NCBI GenBank assembly: GCA_000403295.2
Contig: KE159605.1
Span: 314,845 to 378,844 of the forward strand
Reading direction: 5' to 3'
From: Lachnospiraceae bacterium M18-1
Lineage (GTDB): Bacteria > Bacillota > Clostridia > Lachnospirales > Lachnospiraceae
DNA: 64,000 nt
The notes beneath the pieces are model-generated. The model ran no database searches. It was given only the letters and a program-made list of their open reading frames with translations, and was not told the origin of the DNA. Within the stretch, counting starts at the first letter, position 1. Each line of letters begins with the position of its first letter. The position numbers were made by a program, and so were the translations under genes. This document shows positions 1 through 8,408 of the stretch, piece after piece.

Positions 1-503
1 AACACTAACTGTGCTATCATCGTCAATTTGGCTTGATTTTTTATAACCAGTCCTAAAATACTCCCTATACTTAACGACACAATAATATAGATAGCAAGTG
101 CAAAAAAGAAAATCTTAATTTGTGCTGGCAAAACTGCTTGAAATAATACGGGAGCCAGCAGCACGATCACTGTACATGCAATCATCAAATGGATAAACGC
201 GGAAAGAAACATCGTAACAAGCCCCAGATAAACAGGTACTCCGTTTGCTTTATAAACTTTGTTTATGTCACTTCCATAGGTTTCAATCAGCGATGGCGGC
301 AAACCGATAAATGCTCCCATGGAAACACTCATAACAATCATAGATTGGATGAGCGTACTTCTCATATCGGGCATAACAGAAGTGAAAATACCGCCCATAA
401 GAAGAAAGAAAATAAGCGGAATGATATAGCAGGTAACTAACAAGGATCTGCTTCGTATATCCAATTTCCACTGTAGCGCAACACCATACAAAAACCCATT
501 CAT
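1..503 (-). CDS. ABC-2 type transporter permease (partial, C-terminus beyond window)
   Basis: An open frame begins at an ATG at 501-503 on the minus strand and runs off the left edge without a stop. It has several long hydrophobic stretches, for example around LVTCYIIPLIFFLLMGG and FFFALAIYIIVSLSIG, as expected of an ABC-2 permease. Its start overlaps the stop of the upstream ATPase gene as ATGA, indicating translational coupling. It is the likely membrane partner of the 500-1318 ATPase in an efflux pump for a drug or peptide. The substrate cannot be inferred. Confidence 0.85.
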   Translation of the reverse strand, partial: MNGFLYGVALQWKLDIRSRSLLVTCYIIPLIFFLLMGGIFTSVMPDMRSTLIQSMIVMSVSMGAFIGLPPSLIETYGSDINKVYKANGVPVYLGLVTMFLSAFIHLMIACTVIVLLAPVLFQAVLPAQIKIFFFALAIYIIVSLSIGSILGLVIKNQAKLTMIAQLV

Positions 504-1318
504 TCTGCGTCCCTCCTTGTCATTTCCATAAAATGCTGTTCCAGTGTACCACGGTCAACTTTAATATCTGACACATGAATTTCCTTTTGTTTCAATTCAC
601 TAAGCAGGGAAATCAAAGTATCTTCAATATTGTCCGTTTCAAAAGTGCTGTCCCCTTGCTGCGTTTTGATATGAATAAAATATTTTTTTCCAACCTTGTC
701 TGTAAGTTCCGAAGCTGTGCCGCAAAATACAATATTTCCGTGACTTAAAATAGCAATACGGTCACATAAGGTTTCTACTTCTGCCATATCATGGCTTGCC
801 AAAACAATGGTTTTTCCTTTGGATTTTAGCTTTCGGATCTGCTCATGGAGCGAAAGCCTGCCCTCGACATCAAGCCCCGCAGTCGGCTCATCAAGAAAAA
901 TAATATCTGGATTACTGATAAGTGCAAGAGCAAGATGTAATCGTCTTTTTTGTCCTGTAGATAATTGGGCATACTGCTTCTTCTCAATTTCTTTGATACC
1001 AAGAGTATTAAGCATAGAGTAGTCAATCTTTGCTAAATTCCATTTTGCAAACAGCTTTACAGCCTCCATAGGTTTGATATGGGCGGGCAAAGATGAGGAC
1101 TGCAGCTGGATCCCCATTTTCCCATTTACGATAATTGTACCACTATCGTATTTCTTCAATCCCTCGATACACTCCAGAGATGTCGTTTTTCCTGCTCCAT
1201 TTACGCCGAGCAGGGAAAAAACTTCTCCTTTTTCGATTTGAAAATCAAGTTCCTTAAGAACGATATGGCTGCCATAGCTTTTCCTTAACCCATGAACTTG
1301 TATTGCATGATCCATCAT
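500..1318 (-). CDS. ABC transporter ATP-binding protein (drug/antibiotic exporter type)
   Basis: This 272-residue protein has a complete nucleotide-binding domain. The Walker A is GVNGAGKT (about 38-45), the signature is LSTGQ (119-123), the Walker B is IIFLDEP (139-145) with D-loop GLD, and the switch His is in LASHD (about 176). The C-terminal extension (about 210-272) is typical of CcmA/DrrA-like exporters. The gene overlaps the MerR gene upstream (1315-1318) and the permease downstream, so the three form one coupled operon. It should energise efflux through the permease. The exported compound is unknown. Confidence 0.93.
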   Translation of the reverse strand: MMDHAIQVHGLRKSYGSHIVLKELDFQIEKGEVFSLLGVNGAGKTTSLECIEGLKKYDSGTIIVNGKMGIQLQSSSLPAHIKPMEAVKLFAKWNLAKIDYSMLNTLGIKEIEKKQYAQLSTGQKRRLHLALALISNPDIIFLDEPTAGLDVEGRLSLHEQIRKLKSKGKTIVLASHDMAEVETLCDRIAILSHGNIVFCGTASELTDKVGKKYFIHIKTQQGDSTFETDNIEDTLISLLSELKQKEIHVSDIKVDRGTLEQHFMEMTRRDAE

Positions 1319-2112
1319 TCCACCTCCTCGAATGGATTTACTCCGAGCTTTGAAAAATAGACTTGCAAAGCCGGCCCTAAATAGTCGTTTACGATTTTCT
1401 GCCTTTCTTCCCAGGCATTTGCAGCAGTATCAATATTGCCTATTTCCATCAATTTCGGCAACATACTCATATCACCGTTCGTAAATTCCATGATCAGGCC
1501 CCAATATTCTTTTACAACCCGTTGACACGTTTCACTTTCGGGGAGCACATTTTCCTTTTGAAGTTGTACGATTTCATTGCTCAAACAATTAAATCTATCC
1601 ATAAAGTCTAAGCCGCTTTCCCGGTCAAATTGATTACGGATATGGTCAAGTGTATCATCATCGAAACGCTTGATAAGATAGTAAGAGTCATTTTCCATTT
1701 GCAGATTGACAATAATATCTGCATACCTCTTAAAATTGACTGTCTGCATTTGCAGCACTTCTGCTTTTAGCTGTTCTATTGCTGTCAAAGAAGCTTTTAG
1801 CTGCTCTATTTTACTCCGTATGCCATCAGCCTGTTCCGTAAGAACATTTGCAACATCCGTCGGTGTTTCTAAAGAAATCAGGCATTGCTTTATATCATCC
1901 AAAGAAAATCCTAATGATTTCAAGGACATGATCTGATGAAGTATAACTAAATCTTTATTCGTATAAAGTCTGCGTCCACCTTCACTTTCTGCTGATGGAG
2001 AGAATAATCCCTCTTTGTCGTAATATTGCAAAGTTCGGACAGTTGTTCCCATTTTCTTCGCAACTTCTCCAACTGTCATATATCCATCTGGAATTGCTCT
2101 GTATTTTGCCAT
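1315..2112 (-). CDS. MerR-family regulator with TipA-like effector domain
   Basis: The 265-residue protein has an N-terminal MerR winged helix (about 10-80, beginning GYMTVGEVAKKMGTTVRTLQ) and a coiled-coil segment (about 85-130). The alpha-helical C-terminal half resembles TipAS-type ligand-binding domains, with its WGLIMEF and YFSKLG segments. It is the first gene of the operon with the ABC exporter and overlaps the ATPase gene by 4 nt. Its promoter has the 19-bp spacer characteristic of MerR-activated promoters. The straightforward reading is a drug-sensing activator of its own exporter. The ligand is not predictable. Confidence 0.88.
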   Translation of the reverse strand: MAKYRAIPDGYMTVGEVAKKMGTTVRTLQYYDKEGLFSPSAESEGGRRLYTNKDLVILHQIMSLKSLGFSLDDIKQCLISLETPTDVANVLTEQADGIRSKIEQLKASLTAIEQLKAEVLQMQTVNFKRYADIIVNLQMENDSYYLIKRFDDDTLDHIRNQFDRESGLDFMDRFNCLSNEIVQLQKENVLPESETCQRVVKEYWGLIMEFTNGDMSMLPKLMEIGNIDTAANAWEERQKIVNDYLGPALQVYFSKLGVNPFEEVE

Positions 2113-2134
2113 AGTCCTTTACCTCCTGAAACAT

Positions 2135-2165
2135 ATTATAAATCATTACGCGACGTCACAAGCAA
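2135..2165 (-). promoter_or_regulatory. MerR-type promoter with 19-bp spacer
   Basis: On the minus strand, TTGCTT (2160-2165) and TATAAT (2135-2140) are separated by exactly 19 bp. The spacer contains a GACGTC core. Overlong spacers around a dyad are the hallmark of promoters that MerR proteins activate by DNA distortion. It lies 23 nt upstream of the MerR gene start and so should drive the whole operon. Confidence 0.7.
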
Positions 2166-2342
2166 GACCTTTTAGGAAAATTTTGAGCCGGTATTCAGAC
2201 TGTAGAAAAAAATCGGATCCTATGGTAGAATGGATTTGGAAATAATTTTAAACAGCGGACATAATGGGCCACAGATATCGGGCTGTCTGTTTTCGACGCA
2301 GTATGTATGATCAAGTACAATATAAGGATGAAAGGAGACTCT

Positions 2343-3005
2343 ATGGAATTTGAAGACTATTTTCCGATTTGGGATAAACTGACGACGATCCAGAAACAAA
2401 AGATTTCCGGCAGTGCAGCGGAACGCACGGTCAAAAAGGGGATCATGCTCCATAACGGCAGTATGGACTGTACGGGTCTGCTGATCGTAAGGCATGGGCA
2501 GCTTCGGGCTTATATCCTCTCGGACGCAGGGAGGGAGATTACCCTTTACCGTCTGTTTGATCTGGATATCTGCCTGTTTTCTGCTTCCTGTATCATGCAT
2601 TCGATCCAGTTCGATGTCACCATCGAAGCGGAAAAGGAGACGGATCTGTGGATCATTCCTGCCGAGGTGTACAAAGGAATCATGGAAGAATCCGCGCCTG
2701 CGGCGAATTTTATGAATGAGATCATGGCATCCCGTTTCTCAGAGGTCATGTGGCTATTGGAACAGATCCTGTGGAAAAGCTTTGACAAGCGGCTGGCCGG
2801 ATTTCTTCTGGAAGAAAGCGCGCTGGAAGGGACGGGTTCCCTGAAGATCACCCATGAGATCATCGGCAGCCACCTGGGCAATCCCCGGGAAGTCGTCACC
2901 CGGATGCTCCGTTATTTCCAGAGCGAAGGGATGATTCAGCTGTCCCGCGGGATTGTAGAGATTACCGATCTGGAAAAACTCCGCAGAATCAGCAATGGAT
3001 CGTGA
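2343..3005 (+). CDS. Crp/Fnr-family transcriptional regulator
   Basis: I place the start at the ATG at 2343, preceded by AAAGGAGA, rather than at an upstream in-frame ATG at 2307 with no ribosome site. This gives 220 residues. Residues 1-120 form a cyclic-nucleotide-type beta-roll and 150-215 a winged helix. The recognition helix reads PREVVTRML, placing R182, E183 and R187 in the R-E-x-x-x-R spacing that CRP uses to read TGTGA. The N-terminal Fe-S cysteine cluster of FNR is absent; Cys43, Cys77 and Cys83 are the visible candidates for redox sensing. It is convergent with the CoA-disulfide reductase operon, whose promoter has a TGTGA-type palindrome, so it probably controls that operon. Confidence 0.88.
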   Translation: MEFEDYFPIWDKLTTIQKQKISGSAAERTVKKGIMLHNGSMDCTGLLIVRHGQLRAYILSDAGREITLYRLFDLDICLFSASCIMHSIQFDVTIEAEKETDLWIIPAEVYKGIMEESAPAANFMNEIMASRFSEVMWLLEQILWKSFDKRLAGFLLEESALEGTGSLKITHEIIGSHLGNPREVVTRMLRYFQSEGMIQLSRGIVEITDLEKLRRISNGS

Positions 3006-3066
3006 TTCATATCATATCGCAGAGATTCTAAGCTTCCTGACAGGCAGACATTTGAATCTTATAAAG

Positions 3067-4758
3067 TCAATGATCCATGCCGCAGGGGGCGGCAGTCTCC
3101 GTCAGACGGCGGTCATGCATCAGGGATGCATAGAAACGGTAGCCGCCGGAAAGATTTTTGCAGTCAAAGCCGTTTCCGGACAGGATCCGGCAGGCAATAT
3201 AGCTTCTCAGTCCGCTCTGGCACATCACATAGACCGGCTTGCCTTTTTCCAGCTCTCCCAGATGCTCCCGCAGGTCATCTACCGGGATATTTATAAATCC
3301 GTCAATATGTCCGTTTTGAAATTCTCCCGGGGTACGGACATCCAGCAGGGTGATGCTTCCGTCACGCGGAAGATCCGCCACGTCCTCCGGATGAAACTGC
3401 TTTAAAATTCCTTTTTCTATATTCTCGATCATAAATCCTGCCATGTTGACCGGATCCTTGGCTGAGGAATAGGGCGGCGCATAGGCCAGGTCAAGCTCCC
3501 GAAGCTCTGTCGCCTTTAACTGGGCATGGATGGCTGCAGCCAGCACGTCGATGCGTTTGTCTACACCCTCGTAGCCCACGATCTGGGCGCCCAGCAGACG
3601 ATAAGTTTCCTTCTCAAACAAGACCTTCATCGTCATCAATTTCCCTCCGGGATAATAGCCGGCATGGCTCATAGGGGAAAGGATCACTTTGCCGGTCTCG
3701 ATACCCGCTGCCCGGGCATTCCTTTCGTTCAATCCGGTGACGGCAGCAGTCAGATCAAATATCTTGATGACCGAGCTTCCCTGAGAACCGGAATACCGGC
3801 TGTCTCCGCCGCAGATATTGTCTGCTGCGATACGTCCCTGTTTATTAGCGGGACCGGCCAGTGAGATCAGGGCATCCTGCCCGGACACGGCATGTTTGAC
3901 CTGTACCGCATCCCCGACTGCAAAAATATCTGGTACAGAAGTCTCCATCCGGTCATTGACCAGAATGCTGCCTTTTATTCCAAGCTCCAATCCGGCTTCT
4001 TGCGCAAGTGCGGTATCCGGGGTCACGCCGATGGCCAGGACCACCATATCGGCATGAAGCGGGGCTTCATCTTTCAAAAGAATCTCGATGCCGCCGTCTC
4101 TTTCCTCAAATCCTTCCACTGTATGCCCTAACGCCAGCCTGACCCCGTGTTTGCGCATTTCACTGTGGATAAAGGATGCCATATCTGCATCAAAAGGGTT
4201 CATGAGCTGCTTCGGCCGCTGAACGATGGTCACCTCCATGCCCAGCTCACGCAGATTCTCCGCCAGTTCCAGGCCGATAAAGCCGCCGCCTGCTAAGACC
4301 GCAGACTTTGGATGATTTTGAACGATGTAGTCTTTGATGCGGAAGGTATCTTCCACCGTCCGCAGAGTAAACATTTTTTCCAGGCCGATGCCGGGAAGCC
4401 TTGGCTGAGTGGGTTTTGCTCCCGGGGAGAGGAGAAGCTTATCATATCCCTCCTCAAAGGTCTCTCCGTTTTCCAGATTACGGACAGAAACACATTTTCT
4501 TTCCGGATGGAGCGCAATCACCTCATGATGCACCTTCATCTTGACCCGAAAGCGGGAGAAGAAGCTTTCAGGTGTTTGGAGCGTAAGTTCTTCCGGATCT
4601 TCGATCACCCCGCCTATATAGTAAGGCAGGCCGCAGTTTGCGTAGGAAATATATCCGGAGCGTTCAAATACGATGATCTCTGCCTGTTCATCCAGTCTGC
4701 GGATCCTGGCTGCCGCGGTTGCCCCGCCTGCCACACCGCCTACGATTATAATTTTCAT
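3067..4758 (-). CDS. CoA-disulfide reductase / NADH oxidase with C-terminal rhodanese domain
   Basis: The protein has 563 residues. An FAD-binding GGVAGGATAA motif sits at the N-terminus, and the single redox cysteine Cys42 lies in NCGLPYY, as in coenzyme A-disulfide reductases. A second nucleotide-binding glycine motif (GGGFIGLELA) follows near residue 157, and DIFAVGD marks the FAD C-terminal motif. A rhodanese domain (about 460-550) has active Cys513 in CQSGLRS. Fusions of this kind reduce CoA disulfides, persulfides or polysulfides with NAD(P)H. The gene lies 1 nt downstream of a stand-alone rhodanese, in one operon. It is likely cytoplasmic and involved in sulfane-sulfur or thiol-redox handling. 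Confidence 0.9.
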   Translation of the reverse strand: MKIIIVGGVAGGATAAARIRRLDEQAEIIVFERSGYISYANCGLPYYIGGVIEDPEELTLQTPESFFSRFRVKMKVHHEVIALHPERKCVSVRNLENGETFEEGYDKLLLSPGAKPTQPRLPGIGLEKMFTLRTVEDTFRIKDYIVQNHPKSAVLAGGGFIGLELAENLRELGMEVTIVQRPKQLMNPFDADMASFIHSEMRKHGVRLALGHTVEGFEERDGGIEILLKDEAPLHADMVVLAIGVTPDTALAQEAGLELGIKGSILVNDRMETSVPDIFAVGDAVQVKHAVSGQDALISLAGPANKQGRIAADNICGGDSRYSGSQGSSVIKIFDLTAAVTGLNERNARAAGIETGKVILSPMSHAGYYPGGKLMTMKVLFEKETYRLLGAQIVGYEGVDKRIDVLAAAIHAQLKATELRELDLAYAPPYSSAKDPVNMAGFMIENIEKGILKQFHPEDVADLPRDGSITLLDVRTPGEFQNGHIDGFINIPVDDLREHLGELEKGKPVYVMCQSGLRSYIACRILSGNGFDCKNLSGGYRFYASLMHDRRLTETAAPCGMDH

Positions 4759-4759
4759 A

Positions 4760-5080
4760 TCACAATTCCACCTTTCCCGAGTAGGAAGCCATTCCCCCGA
4801 TATTTTTTACATTCTGAAACCCCATTTGCCTCAGTCTGCTGACCGCCTGGCTGCTTCTGCTGCCGGAATAGCAGTAGACAAAGACGGGGGTGTTTTTATC
4901 GTGAATGATGCCTTCCGCCTGGCCGATAGACTGCAGCGGTATATTTCTGCTGTCCGGGACGTGCCCCTCCCGGTATTCCTGAGCGGTGCGCACATCCAGC
5001 AGAACGGCATCGGGAGCCGCACTGTAATCCTGGATCCCCTGATTGATATCCGGCTGCCGTAAAAAGTCAAATAAACCCAT
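4760..5080 (-). CDS. Single-domain rhodanese (sulfurtransferase)
   Basis: The 106-residue protein is a bare rhodanese fold with LLDVRTAQEYREGH near residues 27-40 and active-site Cys70 in the loop CYSGSRS. Such proteins carry a persulfide on the cysteine. It is the first gene of the operon with the CoA-disulfide reductase and has a good ribosome site (AGGAGG). The promoter upstream carries a Crp-type palindrome. The pairing suggests sulfur passes from this protein to the reductase. That is an inference from gene order. Confidence 0.88.
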   Translation of the reverse strand: MGLFDFLRQPDINQGIQDYSAAPDAVLLDVRTAQEYREGHVPDSRNIPLQSIGQAEGIIHDKNTPVFVYCYSGSRSSQAVSRLRQMGFQNVKNIGGMASYSGKVEL

Positions 5081-5111
5081 ATTTCATTCCTCCTGGTCGT
5101 TTGATGGGATT

Positions 5112-5153
5112 AGTATAACATGTTCAGGTTCGGATGACTGTGATAATATCACA
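5112..5153 (-). promoter_or_regulatory. Promoter with Crp-type operator for the rhodanese operon
   Basis: A perfect 15-bp palindrome, TGTGATAATATCACA, occupies 5139-5153. Downstream on the minus strand is a TATACT -10 (5112-5117) without a convincing -35. The palindrome centre is about 41 bp upstream of the inferred start, the classic position for a class II Crp/Fnr activator that substitutes for a -35. The half-sites are separated by 5 bp rather than the 6 usual for CRP. The neighbouring regulator at 2343-3005 has a CRP-like recognition helix and is the obvious candidate. Confidence 0.65.
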
Positions 5154-5247
5154 GAGCAGTTTTTGACAGAATTTTCAAGGTCAGAAAAAACACTCGCCTT
5201 GTGATTCTTCAAAGTGTGTGATAACATAAGCTCATAAACAAACGGGA

Positions 5248-5522
5248 ATGATGAGGAAGGATTTATACGAAAAAATGGAAAAGCATATAAAACAAATATT
5301 TGATATTGTGGAAAATGCAGTTTCCCTAAAAAAAGTCAGCAATGAAAATATATTTGGAGAGGAATCTATTCAATATAGTTGATCAACACAGATATTCCTG
5401 TCCAGGAGATTCTCCTTTATCTGGGATACGAATACCATTCTTATTTTTATAAAGTGTTTTATAAGGAAACCGGGATGACACCAATAGAATACAGAGAAAG
5501 TTATAAAGGAAAAAAGTCGTGA
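5248..5522 (+). pseudogene. Decayed AraC-family regulator (C-terminal remnant)
   Basis: Translation from 5385 to the TGA at 5520-5522 gives IPVQEILLYLGYEYHSYF and then KETGMTPIEYRE, the second helix-turn-helix of AraC proteins. Upstream, from 5248, a different frame encodes a short helical peptide ending at a TGA at 5380. Most of the protein, including the first helix-turn-helix and the sensor domain, is missing. It sits directly upstream of a transporter fragment, suggesting an ancestral regulator-transporter pair that decayed. Confidence 0.7.
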
Positions 5523-5622
5523 TAGAGTCATGGCTTTTTTTGTTTGTCGTATTAGTCTCGTTTAATCTTATGGAAAAAAAGGTAAGATGGAATCATCAAA
5601 TAATAAAAGGAGAAAAAGAGAG

Positions 5623-5856
5623 ATGGGAAACAAAAAAATGGATGTAAAGACTTTGTCAATGTGGAGAAAAATCAGCTATGGAATCGGGAATGCAGGCGGC
5701 GGATTTATGTGGGGGACAGTGACGACTTTCTTGATGCTTTATTGCACTAATGTTCTTGCAGTCAGCGCGGCTATGGTCGGAACGTTATTGATGATTGCCA
5801 GAGTTTTTGACGGAGTGGCCCAACACTCTGGGTCGGATCTGCGCACATCCCTGTGA
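5623..5856 (+). pseudogene. GPH-family sugar symporter, N-terminal fragment
   Basis: From ATG 5623 (preceded by AAGGAG) about 65 residues match the start of GPH (glycoside-pentoside-hexuronide) cation symporters: a WRKISYGIGNAGGG opening, a transmembrane segment and RVFDGV. Homology stops near 5820, where about 390 residues should follow. The frame then enters sequence from a different gene and stops at 5854-5856. The fragment cannot form a transporter. The abrupt break, continuing into another gene's interior, indicates a deletion joining two genes. Confidence 0.8.
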
Positions 5857-7425
5857 GGGAGAGTGCAGAAGAGGGAGCGAATTTGGACAGCCGATTTCCA
5901 TCGCCGCATTAAAACGATTTGCGGCAGAGCAGGCAGATGATGAGTCTATATAGGATATCCGTGTGGGAGCGGATACGGGAAAGAGAGTAGCGGTCATTGG
6001 ATCCGGCCCGGCAGGGGCACAAGCCGCTATTGACATCAGAAAAGCCGGACATAATGTGACAATCTATGAGCGTTCACGAAAGGCAGGAGGAATGCTGCAG
6101 ACAGGAATCCCTGCATACCGGCTGCCGCGGAAGGTACTTGACCATGAGTATACATACCTGGATAAGCTGGGAATCCGGTTTCAGTTTGGAACAGATATCG
6201 GAACGGATCTTTCGTTTGAAAACCTGCAAAAAGAGAACGATGCCGTATTGATCGCAGTCGGTGCGCAGCAGGGAAGCATCGTTCCAGTGCCTGGAAGTGA
6301 CGCGGATGGCGTGTTTTCCGCATTGGATTTTTTGAGGGAAATCAGCCGGAGCGGTACTTTTGAAAAAGCGGGAAACGTATTATGATCATCGGCGGCGGGG
6401 ATGTTGCCATGGACTGTGCGCGTTCTGCAGTCAGGCTTGGGGCAGAGAAGGTCATGCAGTGCTCTCTGGAATCAGAGGATACCCTTCCTGCATCTCAGGA
6501 AGAAAAGGAGGAAGCCCAGGAGGAAGGCGTACAGTGCTATTTTGGATGGGGACCGGATGCAATCCTGACAGAAGGCGGAAAGGTTGCCGGCATCCGCATC
6601 CGCAGTGTCATTTCTGTATATAATGAACAGGGTCGGTTTGACCCTGAGTATGGAGAAGAAACAAAGGAATTTGGGACAGATACGGTCATCATGGCAACAG
6701 GACAGCGCGTAGAAGATGTTACAGGCGGAATCTTACGGCAGGGGCCTGGAGGGAGATATCAGGTAGATAAGGAAACACTTGGCACCGCTTTGGAAAATGT
6801 ATTTGTAGCAGGGGATGCGGCAGGCGGAAAAATTGTAGTTGAGGCAATGGCTCTTGGACGGAAAGCAGCAATCAGCATAAACCGATATCTTTCCGGGCAG
6901 GATTTAAGGGAAAACAGGGACTTTAAGAAGGAAGGGGCATATGAGACTCAACTAAATGTACCGCTTCCGAAAGGAACAGAGGATATACAGCGAATCCATA
7001 AAAATAAAAGATCGGCTGCAGAACGGATTCAGGATTTTGAGCCGGTTGACCTGGGATTTGGAGAAGAAGAGGCAGTCAGGGAAGCTTCCAGATGCCTGCA
7101 GTGTGAATGCAGGTTATGTATAAAAGAATGTGTGATGATGGAGCAGTACGGGAAATGTCCGAAAGAAGTCTGCGAATCTTTGCTGCAGGGTAAAAATCTC
7201 GATATGAAGCTTGCATACTCCTGCAATGACTGTGATTCCTGTACAGTGGTATGTCCGCAGGAATTACCGGTAAAGGAGATTTTTATGGAAAGCCGGAAAG
7301 ATTTTGTATATGCAAACGGAAAACAACCGCCGCTTCAGGGACACAGGGCGGTAAAGATACATCAGGAACTGGGATTTTCTTCCATGTATACGGCGAAAGT
7401 CTGCGGAGGTGGTCAGGATGAGTAA
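5822..7425 (+). pseudogene. GltD-like NAD(P)H:FAD oxidoreductase with C-terminal ferredoxin domain (truncated, interrupted)
   Basis: The frame from 5822 begins inside the N-terminal Fe-S domain of GltD-like proteins (RICAHPCEGECRRG, then ISIAALKRFA), so its first part is deleted. An in-frame TAG follows at 5951-5953. Reading resumes through an FAD motif (VAVIGSGPAGAQAA) until a single-base frameshift between about 6361 and 6382, after which the second Rossmann motif (IIGGGDVAMD) continues in another frame. The C-terminal part is undamaged: FVAGDAAGG and two cysteine clusters, CLQCECRLCIKEC and CNDCDSCTVVCP, for two [4Fe-4S] centres. An ORF at 6382-7425 could still be translated but lacks the FAD domain. 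It overlaps the HdrB-like gene. Confidence 0.82.
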
Positions 7426-8203
7426 GGTTAATAAAAATTTTCATTATGGATTTATACCCGGATGCAGCCTTGCATCCTATAATCCGGAAGGAGTGGCAAA
7501 GACGGTGCAATATCTGGATTCTGTGCTGCCTGAGTTTTCCGTGATCTTAAAATGCTGTGGAAAGCCTACCCGTGATATCGGCCAGCAAGAGTTGTTTGAG
7601 AAAAGATTTGCAGGAATGAAGTCAGATATCAAGGATGTGGGAGTTGAAGAGATGATCCTGGCATGTCCGAATTGTAAAAAGTTTTTTGACCAGGAAAGCG
7701 ATACGGTAAACCATACACTATGGGAAATCCTTCCCCAGGTCGGAATCCCGGAGGAGCTGCGCGGAAAAGCAAAGAACAGTGATATGGTATTTACAATCCA
7801 TGATTCCTGTGCTGCCAGAAATGACCGTTCTTTGCAGGACGGAATCCGTTGGCTTTTGACAGAGCTGGGTTATCGCTATGTGGAGTCAGAATATTCCAGG
7901 GAAAAGACAAAATGCTGCGGATTCGGCGGCCAGGTATGTCCGGTAAACCCGGAAATGTCGGCAAAAGTCATGAATAAACGGATTGAAACATTAGGTGAGT
8001 ATCCGGTAGTCGTGTACTGTTCCAGCTGCCGGTCTGCTTTTATGCAGGCAGGAAGAGATGCGTGGCATATTCTGGATCTTATGTGGGGACCGGTCGTATG
8101 TGCAGGTGATGCCCCGCCGAAGGATGTACTGGAAATACCTGAAAATGCATGGCACAACAGATTCCAGACAAGGAAACAGATTTTAAAGTATTATGAGGTT
8201 TAA
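7418..8203 (+). CDS. HdrB/GlpC-like protein with two CCG (cysteine-rich) domains
   Basis: I choose the ATG at 7418, spaced 6 nt from GGAGGTGG, over an in-frame GTG at 7409. The product has 261 residues with two CCG domains. The first has GCSLASYN, LKCCGKP and ACPNC; the second has DSCAARN, KCCGFGGQ and CSSC. These bind [4Fe-4S] clusters in heterodisulfide-reductase B and GlpC/LutA-type proteins and pass electrons to thiol or quinone substrates. The frame looks intact even though its partner flavoprotein upstream is broken. The start overlaps the upstream stop by 8 nt, as expected for a two-subunit enzyme. The substrate is unknown. Confidence 0.82.
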   Translation: MSKVNKNFHYGFIPGCSLASYNPEGVAKTVQYLDSVLPEFSVILKCCGKPTRDIGQQELFEKRFAGMKSDIKDVGVEEMILACPNCKKFFDQESDTVNHTLWEILPQVGIPEELRGKAKNSDMVFTIHDSCAARNDRSLQDGIRWLLTELGYRYVESEYSREKTKCCGFGGQVCPVNPEMSAKVMNKRIETLGEYPVVVYCSSCRSAFMQAGRDAWHILDLMWGPVVCAGDAPPKDVLEIPENAWHNRFQTRKQILKYYEV

Positions 8204-8256
8204 AGAAGCGATCCATAGGTTAATATAGGTGGTTTTAACTGCTGCGCTTTTTTATA

Positions 8257-8290
8257 AAAATAGAAGTGTTTTTCGGCACTTCTATTTTTG
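8257..8290 (+). terminator. Intrinsic terminator after the HdrB-like gene
   Basis: A perfect 13-bp stem (8257-8269 with 8278-8290) encloses an 8-nt loop and ends in a T run. The arm is AAAAATAGAAGTG. The A-rich left arm makes it usable in both directions. Confidence 0.85.
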
Positions 8291-8408
8291 TTATGCCAGT
8301 GACGTTTTGTAAAGGATTTTTTAATCATATTCACAGAAAATTTACATTTCAGAGCAAAAATATAGAGCCAAGAACCTGTTTTTTAGATTCCTAGCTCATT
8401 AGTGCCAT

